Shown piece by piece: positions 56,870 to 64,000 of a DNA stretch of 64,000 nt (its first letter is position 1; every line of letters starts with the position of its first letter). Both the position numbers and the translations under genes were made by a program. The DNA is from Bolinopsis microptera (Eukaryota; Ctenophora; Tentaculata; Lobata; Bolinopsidae). The stretch is taken from contig NC_087084.1 in assembly GCF_026151205.1 (NCBI RefSeq), positions 4,891,538-4,955,537 on the forward strand, read 5' to 3'. Under the pieces are notes generated by a model. It worked only from the letters and a program-made list of their open reading frames with translations, made no database searches and was not told where the DNA came from.

Positions 56870-59800
56870 CTATTTTGTCTGATTATTTTTACCTGCAGTA
56901 ACAAACTGTATTTTGCCACTTCTCTTTGGGATAACATTCTGACGATTGGGAACAAACTTTAGCAAACTCAGATATTCTTTAACACATGCTTTGTAGAATG
57001 CAACCTGGTTATTAAATCCTTGAGCAGTTTTAACGATTGTTACAACATCATTTTGTTCATCACCAGATGAAGTCACTGTCATGTTGTAGCAACTTTGGTG
57101 ATGGCTATAGCGAGAAGCCCATCGTTTGGCATCAGTCGTATCTCCCAAAGTGTTCCGTCCAAAAACCATTGACCTATTAGGCCCTTTGAGAAAAGCCTCA
57201 ACGTCAGAATGTTCAGGAACAGATGCGTTTGGCTGATTCCAGTTATACTTGGGCTCTCCTTTACTCACAGTCTCCTCTAAGACTTTGATTCGAAGTAGAT
57301 ACAATGCTTCCTGCAAACATTCCGGCATGTTTTCTTTGTTTGAATCGTACTGAGTAAAGATTTCTTTAAAAAAAGGTTTAATTAGTTTTTGTTGCTGGTC
57401 CTCGGGAAAAGATGTGACTATATTGACAAGAGTGGAAACAGATTCAGCTAATTTCGGCCACTTTGAAAGTCCAGAAACGATTGCTTTGAATATATTTTTG
57501 ATTTCACCGTGAACAACACGCTGCCAATGAGGCTCATGGGACTGTCTTGATGCTGGCACTTGGGAAGCAAGTTTGACAAACCGCGCCAGTAAAAGATTTA
57601 GAACATTTACATTTTGATGACCGATGGCCAAGGTTACAGCAGATACCATAGTCGTCAAAGTACCTATTTTGGAAATCAGTTTATCTAACTCAGGATCAGG
57701 GTATAAGTTCTCATTGAACATATAATTGAGGACGGTTATTGTTGTAGGATCATCTTTGAAACTATAATAGTCATTATAGCGAACCAGTTGTAGATGATCT
57801 TGCAAAATATCATTGACGAGAATTTGCAATAGACACTTTGGTTCAATAAAAGATAAACCTTTACATAAACTCCATACAACCGAAATCTTGTTTTCAGGAC
57901 TACTTTTTATGACTTCTTTGATGTCATCTTCAAACGAATCGTCGGGAAAAGTCGTGGCTGTCTCAGCGATGATTTTCCCATTGCCATCAGAAGTTATACC
58001 GAATGTTCTCAACATTTTCAGACAAGATCTGGATTCTTCTTTGCGTTTCAGAATATGACACATTCTGAGCATTTCAAGCAGCGACTTTTCATTTGATTTT
58101 ATTGAATCTATCTTAAACCACAGAAATTCGAAACCTTTTTCACCCTCTTCTACCTTTCCTTCTTCTAAAAGACTAAGAACATGAGAAACTCCGTCGACCA
58201 AGTTTGACAAACACCTGATAGCTAGAGAACAGTCAGTTCTAACCAGCAAAATAACCTTTTTCTGATACAACCTGACCCTAGTTGATCCTTTATACCCACA
58301 AACACCAGAGCGGCCACTGCCTTTATCATCTTTTCCCCAAAATTCTTCGTCACAATTGAATGTCTTTACTCTTTTGATCTGTTTAGTATGAATTTTATCT
58401 TTGGGAAGGTTCGTTATAACCTGTGGAGGATCAATGTCAAAGATTCGTTCAACGTTGCAAAAAACTGAAGAACCTGCAGTCAAAGGAACAAAATCTTCTA
58501 TCTTAAATGACCTTGAATTTTCTTTTAATTCACAATCACCACTGCAACCATTCCATCTTCCATAATCTTTACTACAGTCACCAGACTCCTTGATTATTTT
58601 ATTTGCAGTTGCAATATACAGCTCACAGCTATCTTTTCCTGATATCTGCCTATCATAATCTAAAGCATTTATAAGCCCAGCAACAATATTTTTGTCCCTC
58701 CCTTTAAAAGATTCCACTGAGTTTTGCTCCGGACTTGCATCAGAATACTCATACTTTAAACCCCAACAGAGGAAAGGGATTTTAGGAGAGTCCATGAGCA
58801 AATTGACTGTGTTACACAACTTAACAGCATTTGTAGATGCAGTGTAAGGTGATGGCTTTATCCCAGTTCCATCCCAACAAAGAGAATAGACAAGCAATGC
58901 ACGATATCCTGAAGTTAACTCCTTCAGTTCTTTGGAACAACTTGCGTAGTGCGCAACAAACTTGCAGTGAGTGCTACTACCAGTGGAACTGTTGTCGAAG
59001 ACTTTGGATGATTTCAGGTGGTTCACAACTAGGTCGCCTCCAGTAAAAACTGAAGGAAGTTGAACAATCAGGGTCCCAAACATGTTATCATCGTTTTCCA
59101 TATCTATATTATTGTCATTTAAATGTTCCTCAGATTTGCTTCCTTTCTCATAAATGATGATCAATTTGTAAATCTTCCCGTATATTGTAGCACCTGCCAG
59201 ACCTAAACCAGACCTGATCTTATTTTGGATTAGTAAGTTAATCTGGTTGGTAAACGTTTCGTTCTTAATTTCAAACTGGCTTGGTTCTAATTGGTAACGG
59301 TTTCTTCCTTTGTCAGCCAAGGTTTCCTCACCTCTTCCACTAGATGTTTGTTTGCAAAGCGGCTTCAAACATTGAAATGTTGCGTCATTTAGTGGGAATG
59401 GTAGAAGGCCAACACCGTTTATATAAATCAGAGGAATGTTTGGCAACTCGGCATCAGAAAGTAACCCACTAATAGCAAAGTCAGAATTTGGTGATTGAAG
59501 TTTCATTAAAGCCTTTAAATCACACTTTAGATTTTCTATATACTTTGTGGATGAAATAGCATTTGGTTTGTTGCTGGATTGTTCAGCAGAATTATTATCT
59601 TCGGCTTTTATTGGTTCCATCAGAATAAATTGGGTCACATCTGAGAAATCTTTATGATCCGAAGAATCATTCATATTAGCAGCACTATCAGAGGCTTTTT
59701 CGAAGGCTAGAGAGTTGTCTTTACAACCGCTTTCTTCAAGTTTCACGTTTTCTTGGTCTAAACAATCCGAGCTTGTTTTATGCTGCTCCTGGGCTTCAGA

Positions 59801-59881
59801 TTCGTCAGAATCACTTTCTGAAAAATGGTCTTCAGAATCGTCCCCATCAGATGAGGATCTCTTGCGTTTCAAACGAGCCAT
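56870..59881 (-). CDS. 2OG-B: paralogue with disrupted iron-binding triad
   Basis: An uninterrupted 1003-codon frame with the family layout: acidic N-terminus (MARLKRKRSSSDGDDSED), dioxygenase core, probably helical middle, C-terminal FGRNTLGDTTDAKRW block. The core has lost two metal ligands. Five residues are inserted between the His and Asp of the HxD motif (EEHLNDNNIDMEN where the sisters have EHKD), and the distal His is Lys317 (CSKEL where the sisters have CPHEL). Arg327 remains. The C-terminus stops at NNQTK, about 50 residues before the end of 2OG-C, with a decayed tail downstream. The frame shows no stop in 3 kb, so selection may maintain a non-catalytic protein, or decay is recent. 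TTCTTACAG lies 10 nt before the ATG. Confidence 0.87.
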   Translation of the reverse strand: MARLKRKRSSSDGDDSEDHFSESDSDESEAQEQHKTSSDCLDQENVKLEESGCKDNSLAFEKASDSAANMNDSSDHKDFSDVTQFILMEPIKAEDNNSAEQSSNKPNAISSTKYIENLKCDLKALMKLQSPNSDFAISGLLSDAELPNIPLIYINGVGLLPFPLNDATFQCLKPLCKQTSSGRGEETLADKGRNRYQLEPSQFEIKNETFTNQINLLIQNKIRSGLGLAGATIYGKIYKLIIIYEKGSKSEEHLNDNNIDMENDDNMFGTLIVQLPSVFTGGDLVVNHLKSSKVFDNSSTGSSTHCKFVAHYASCSKELKELTSGYRALLVYSLCWDGTGIKPSPYTASTNAVKLCNTVNLLMDSPKIPFLCWGLKYEYSDASPEQNSVESFKGRDKNIVAGLINALDYDRQISGKDSCELYIATANKIIKESGDCSKDYGRWNGCSGDCELKENSRSFKIEDFVPLTAGSSVFCNVERIFDIDPPQVITNLPKDKIHTKQIKRVKTFNCDEEFWGKDDKGSGRSGVCGYKGSTRVRLYQKKVILLVRTDCSLAIRCLSNLVDGVSHVLSLLEEGKVEEGEKGFEFLWFKIDSIKSNEKSLLEMLRMCHILKRKEESRSCLKMLRTFGITSDGNGKIIAETATTFPDDSFEDDIKEVIKSSPENKISVVWSLCKGLSFIEPKCLLQILVNDILQDHLQLVRYNDYYSFKDDPTTITVLNYMFNENLYPDPELDKLISKIGTLTTMVSAVTLAIGHQNVNVLNLLLARFVKLASQVPASRQSHEPHWQRVVHGEIKNIFKAIVSGLSKWPKLAESVSTLVNIVTSFPEDQQQKLIKPFFKEIFTQYDSNKENMPECLQEALYLLRIKVLEETVSKGEPKYNWNQPNASVPEHSDVEAFLKGPNRSMVFGRNTLGDTTDAKRWASRYSHHQSCYNMTVTSSGDEQNDVVTIVKTAQGFNNQVAFYKACVKEYLSLLKFVPNRQNVIPKRSGKIQFVTAGKNNQTK

Positions 59882-60110
59882 GTGTCAGATCCTGTAAGAA
59901 TAATTACTGTAAACTTTGTGGATCATAGCAAATTATATACTCTTATACAATGTAGAAGGGAGAACTTATAGTGGAGCAGTGGGGAATTTTTAATAAGTTT
60001 TTCAATTTTTCGAGTGCTGGTTTTTTAAACTATTCAAACTTTCAAATCAAAATGATAGTAATTTAGCTAGTATTAGAATTATTATGGTTTATTGAATTCC
60101 CAACTCAAAC
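59882..60110 (-). promoter_or_regulatory. Conserved 5' flank of 2OG-B
   Basis: Blocks shared with the 2OG-A flank occur in order: GGGAATTTTTAATAAGTTTT and AGTGGAGCAGT (plus-strand reading), a TATA-like TATAAGAGTATATAATT, GATCCACAAAGTTTA, then an acceptor-like TTCTTACAG. Only about 45 nt separate the TATA-like block from the acceptor, which leaves little room for a 5' exon plus intron. Confidence 0.5.
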
Positions 60111-60762
60111 TTACTCAAATAAAAATCATGCTATGAAACCTACAAAAGTAAAAACACGGAGTAAAATTGTGATGCAAAACTTTTTAAATAATATAAATTG
60201 ATAAAAGTGAAATTTTAACAAAATATCGACGATTAAAAACCAGTACAAACTCGTTGAAAATACTGGCAGTATAAAAAACTAACAAAATGATTAAAAACAT
60301 TTGTATCTTGTTGGAACTATACCAAAAGACAATTCTAATAAGACACTATTTATGCCCGAAATTTAGTATATTTGACAACTGTGTGGCTGTATTCTATTAT
60401 TAAAAGGTTAAAAACAATTCATTACTCTGTGCAATAATTAAAGTAATTCAACGATACCCACAAGAAGATTCTTGGTTCTTGGTGATAGCAACGAGCTTTA
60501 ACATAAATAAATTATGTAAAATGTAAATTAGTAAAAATCAATAATCTAGGATTAGGAAAATGTGTTCCATTATTTTGATCATAATTCATTGATCAATAGT
60601 TAAGTAACATTACATAGCATTGAAAGTAATTGACTAGGTCACATTCAGCAGTTGATTATGAAATAAAATAAAGTACTAGATTAATATTAATTTTAATTAA
60701 AATACATTGATGTAAAATGTACATTAACAAAGTTTATTTAAAAGCCCACTTTAACAAACTGT
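60111..60762. other. 2OG-B/2OG-C intergenic region
   Basis: AT-rich, with patchy similarity to the 2OG-A/2OG-B gap, as expected for tandem duplication of a unit of about 4 kb. TTTATT at 60733-60738 gives an AATAAA about 25 nt after the 2OG-C stop codon on the minus strand. Confidence 0.55.
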
Positions 60763-63700
60763 CTAATCGATTGTAATAACATCATAAGCCATAACCTTTG
60801 CCTCTTGACCAAGATTACGTCTTGGAGTGCTATTCTGAGTAACTAAACTTCCTTTAGCTACCTGATTATTGGAAGTAGGATGTGTGTTCTGTCGCATCTG
60901 ATTTTCTTTACCTGCAGGGATTTGTTGACTGACAGATTGTTTTGGTCCACTTTCCTTTGGGATTACATTTTCCCTATTTGGAGTAAACTTTAATAGAGTC
61001 AAATATTCTTTAACACATGTTTTGTAGAATGCGAGCGCCACCTGTTTATCAAATCCTTCAGCAGTTTTAGTGATTACAACAACAGCATTTCTTCCAGCTC
61101 CATGTGGAGTTAATGTCAGGTAGCAACCTTTGCCTTTATCATGGTCCTTAGCCCAGCGCCTGGCATCAGAAATACCTTTAAAGGTATTTCGTCCAAAATA
61201 CATTGACTTATTGGGTTCGTTAAGAAATTCCACAACACTAGAGTGGCGAGCAATAACAGCTTCTGGCCCAAGCCAAGTAAACTTGGGTTCACCTTTTCTT
61301 ACAGCTTCTTCTAAGAATTTAATTCGAGGTAGAAATATTCCTCGTAAACAATCCGGGACGTTTTCTTTGTTCGAATCGTACTGAACTAGGATTTCTTTCA
61401 CGAATGGTTCATTTAGCTTTTGTTGCTGGTTCTCTGGCAAAGATGATATGATATTGACAACAGTGGAAACAGATTCAGCAAACTTTTCGTATTTTTGAGG
61501 ACCAGAAACTATAGCTTTGTAGATTTCAGCAATTGCAGTATCATCCTCGGATGCTCTTTGTTTCACCACTTGAGAGGCAAGTTCAACAAATCGCATAAGT
61601 ATCAAATCAAGAACGTTTACATTCTGGTGCTCAATGGCCAAGATTACAGCTGGAACAAGATCTTTCAAGGTCACTATTTTGGAGATCAGTTTATCTAATT
61701 CTAGAGATTGATGACATAAATTCTCAACAAACATGTACTCAAGAATGGTCGTTGTAACAGGAGATGAAGGACTATTTGAACCCCATCTCTTTCGGTAAAA
61801 ATGATGATCGTACTGGTTGGCAGTACCAGTGTTTTTCAAAATATCATTGACGATAATTTGTAACAGCACTTTTGGCTCGATGGAAGACAACCCTTTACAG
61901 AAATTCAATAAATCAGGGATCTTGGACTGTTTAGTGCTTTTTATAATTTCTTTGATGTCAATAACAAACGATTCATCGGGGAAAAGTTTGGCTGTCTCAG
62001 TAATAACTTCTCCCGCTTTCTCAGTAATGCCGAACTTTTTCAACATTTTCAATAGGGTTCTAGATTCTTCCTTACGTTTTAGTATGTGACACATTCTGAG
62101 AATCTCAAGGAGCATTTTTTCAGATGATTCAATTTTAACTATATTATTAGCCCAAAGATACTGGAAACCTTTCTCACCCTCCTCCATCTTTCCTCCTTCT
62201 AAAATGCTGAGAACATGAGAAACACCGTCGGCTATGCTTGACCGACACCTAATAGCGAGAGAACAGTCAGTTCTCCACATCAACAGAACTTTTTTCTGAT
62301 ACCACCTTTCCCTAGTTGATCCTTCGTTTCCACTTGGGCCAGAGCAACCTTCACCCACATCATCCGTTCCCCAAAATTCTTCTTCCGAATCATTTTCTTT
62401 CATTCTTTTGACCTTTCCAGCTAATATTTTACGCTTCGGGAAATTTGTTATATCTTTTCGAGGATTGATGTGAAAGCTTAGATTTTTGCAGTCTGAATTT
62501 GTAGTCAGAGAAACGAAATCGTCTATGTCATATGACCTCTCATTTTCTTCCATATCGCAATCATTATCACCGCAGCAACCACCCCCACCCCATCTATCAT
62601 AACCGTCACCACAGTCACCATATTCACTAATTTTCTTATTTGCAGTGGCAACACACATTTCCCACTTATCTTTTCCCGATATCTGCCTATCATAATCTAA
62701 AGCATTTTTGAGTCCAGCAACTATATTGCTGTCCTTCCCTTTGAAGAATTCTAATGAGTTTTCTTTCAAACTCGCATCAGAATACTCATACTCTAAACCC
62801 CAGCAGAGAAAGGGTATTTTAGGAGAATCCATCAGTAGATTCAGAGTATTACACAGTCTCACAGCATTAGTTGAAGCAGTGTAAGGTGAAGGTTTCATTC
62901 CATTACCTTCCCAACAAAGTGAGTAAACTAGCACAGCACGATAACCTGAGGTAACTTCTTTCAGCTCATGTGGACAACTTGCGTAATGAGCGACAAACTT
63001 GCAGTGAGTGCTACTACCAGTGGAACTGTTGTTGAAGACTTTGGATGACTTCAGGTGGTTCACGACTAGGTCACCTCCAGTAAAAACTGAGGGGAGTTGC
63101 ACAAGTAATGTTCCAAACATGTTATCTTCTTTTTCAGTGTCTTTATGTTCAGCAAACTTGCCTCCTTTTTCATAAATAAGGAGTTTGTAGATCTTCCCGT
63201 ATATTGTCGCACCAGCTAGACCTAAAGCCGACTTTATCTTCTTCTGGATAAGAACACTGACCTGTTTGACAAATTCATGATTTTTTATCTCAAACTGGTC
63301 TGGCTCTAACTGGAAACTATTTCTCACTGAAGTATCAACTAATGTCTCTTCACCCATTCCATAGGGGGACTGTTTGCAAAGCGGCTTCACACAATTAAAT
63401 GTTGTGTCATTTAGTGGGAATGGTAAAAGCCCATAGTCTTTCACATCAATCAAAGGAATAACAGGTAATTCCACGTCAGAAAGTAAGCCACCAGTAGCAA
63501 AGTCTCCAGAATTAGTAGAATGAAGTTTCATCAAAGCTCTGAGATTTCTCTTAAGTTCTTTAATAGGTTTCACATGTGAATTACCATCAACGGTTTTGTT
63601 AGCAACTTCTCCATGGCCACTGATAGTTTGCTCTATCTTTATGTTCATCGACTCATCAGGGTTTGCTCCTACAGACACAGTCATTGTCTCTGTTGATTCG

Positions 63701-63891
63701 GTCTTACATTGAGTTTTATCAGAATCTTGAACTGATGATTCGTCTTTACCATCGATACTCTCTGAAGAGTCTTTGTCAGAGTTGGAGTTACAGTTATCAG
63801 GTACAGACTCATGATCTGAGTCACTTACTGGAGAGTTGTCTTCTGAATCTTCTTCCTCTGAGAGAGAATGTTCACGTTTACAAGAGCTCAT
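60763..63891 (-). CDS. 2OG-C: large 2OG-Fe(II) dioxygenase-domain protein, copy 3
   Basis: About 1042 codons from ATG 63891 (MSSCKREHSLSEEEDSED), the Met that aligns with both paralogues and lies 10 nt after an acceptor-like TTTCATCAG; an upstream in-frame ATG at 63930 adds 13 unshared residues. The acidic N-terminus covers about 130 residues. Counting from the upstream ATG, the dioxygenase core has GGKFAEHKDTEKEDNMFGTL (His262, Asp264), LPSVFTGGDLVVNHL, CPHEL (His321) and GYRAVLVYSL (Arg331). All expected ligands are present. A probably helical middle region follows, then FGRNTFKGISDARRWAKDHD and a longer C-terminal tail (PAGKENQMRQN to VMAYDVITID) than the sister copies. Substrate unknown. 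The Cys-rich string GGGCCGDNDCD in the insert after the core might bind metal, but that is speculative. Confidence 0.85.
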   Translation of the reverse strand: MSSCKREHSLSEEEDSEDNSPVSDSDHESVPDNCNSNSDKDSSESIDGKDESSVQDSDKTQCKTESTETMTVSVGANPDESMNIKIEQTISGHGEVANKTVDGNSHVKPIKELKRNLRALMKLHSTNSGDFATGGLLSDVELPVIPLIDVKDYGLLPFPLNDTTFNCVKPLCKQSPYGMGEETLVDTSVRNSFQLEPDQFEIKNHEFVKQVSVLIQKKIKSALGLAGATIYGKIYKLLIYEKGGKFAEHKDTEKEDNMFGTLLVQLPSVFTGGDLVVNHLKSSKVFNNSSTGSSTHCKFVAHYASCPHELKEVTSGYRAVLVYSLCWEGNGMKPSPYTASTNAVRLCNTLNLLMDSPKIPFLCWGLEYEYSDASLKENSLEFFKGKDSNIVAGLKNALDYDRQISGKDKWEMCVATANKKISEYGDCGDGYDRWGGGGCCGDNDCDMEENERSYDIDDFVSLTTNSDCKNLSFHINPRKDITNFPKRKILAGKVKRMKENDSEEEFWGTDDVGEGCSGPSGNEGSTRERWYQKKVLLMWRTDCSLAIRCRSSIADGVSHVLSILEGGKMEEGEKGFQYLWANNIVKIESSEKMLLEILRMCHILKRKEESRTLLKMLKKFGITEKAGEVITETAKLFPDESFVIDIKEIIKSTKQSKIPDLLNFCKGLSSIEPKVLLQIIVNDILKNTGTANQYDHHFYRKRWGSNSPSSPVTTTILEYMFVENLCHQSLELDKLISKIVTLKDLVPAVILAIEHQNVNVLDLILMRFVELASQVVKQRASEDDTAIAEIYKAIVSGPQKYEKFAESVSTVVNIISSLPENQQQKLNEPFVKEILVQYDSNKENVPDCLRGIFLPRIKFLEEAVRKGEPKFTWLGPEAVIARHSSVVEFLNEPNKSMYFGRNTFKGISDARRWAKDHDKGKGCYLTLTPHGAGRNAVVVITKTAEGFDKQVALAFYKTCVKEYLTLLKFTPNRENVIPKESGPKQSVSQQIPAGKENQMRQNTHPTSNNQVAKGSLVTQNSTPRRNLGQEAKVMAYDVITID

Positions 63892-64000
63892 GTCTGAGGA
63901 CCTGATGAAATAATATGGATCATTATTCATTATTCATTACGTAATATTAATATTATGATAATATCAAATATTATGATATATAATACAGTACATATCAATA
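63892..64000 (-). other. 5' flank of 2OG-C, cut by the window edge
   Basis: AT-rich flank with ATTATTTCATCAG acceptor-like sequence 10 nt before the ATG and the family block ATGATCCATA. The promoter itself probably lies mostly outside the window. Confidence 0.4.

Noticed and set aside
1-64000. tRNA genes
   Set aside because: I looked for B-box-like GGTTCRANNCC strings on both strands and found none with a matching A-box; a covariance-model scan would be decisive.

Overview
This is eukaryotic, AT-rich nuclear DNA from an invertebrate animal that I cannot place to phylum. It contains spliced genes with GT-AG introns, non-LTR retrotransposon remains, MITE-like elements, and animal orthologues of SNIP1, huntingtin and ACTR6. 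All recognised genes lie on the minus strand in the right half (32.5-64 kb). The left half (1-32.4 kb) has no recognisable host gene. It holds a broken reverse transcriptase, minisatellites, long foldback elements, TIR elements and many CACGTG sites.

Left half: a CACGTGACGTCA pair (about 0.65 kb), a GC-rich block between 20-bp direct repeats (1.9-2.1 kb), an RT fragment (6.7-7.25 kb), a 14-bp minisatellite (7.76-8.36 kb), a 10-bp minisatellite in perfect register (13.97-14.47 kb), a MITE (18.5 kb), a spaced-motif array with orientation switch (19.4-20.6 kb), a 0.75-kb TIR element (21.5 kb), a TTAA-flanked 0.4-kb element (23.4 kb), a 331-bp hairpin (27.6 kb), a 190-bp TIR element (28.7 kb) and a 1.36-kb TTAA-flanked foldback (30.8-32.2 kb).

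Right half, in transcription order from the right edge: three tandem paralogues of a large protein with a 2OG-Fe(II) dioxygenase domain (2OG-C, 2OG-B, 2OG-A), then ACTR6 (9 exons), huntingtin (no intron in 7.7 kb of coding sequence) and SNIP1 (7 exons). The middle dioxygenase copy keeps a 1003-codon frame but has lost two of the iron ligands and its C-terminal tail. The ACTR6 introns hold a tandem array that repeats a splice acceptor, a CR1-like retroelement with a duplicated exon edge, and an E-box minisatellite. Huntingtin has one frame break in a run of G.

Five of the six genes have a polypyrimidine-CAG acceptor 8-18 nt before the start codon. In the dioxygenase genes there is little room for a 5' exon plus intron, so spliced-leader trans-splicing is a plausible reading. 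ACTR6 (H2A.Z-depositing remodelling complex subunit) and SNIP1 (spliceosome and signalling) are nuclear proteins and huntingtin is a scaffold. I see no evidence that the six genes form one pathway.
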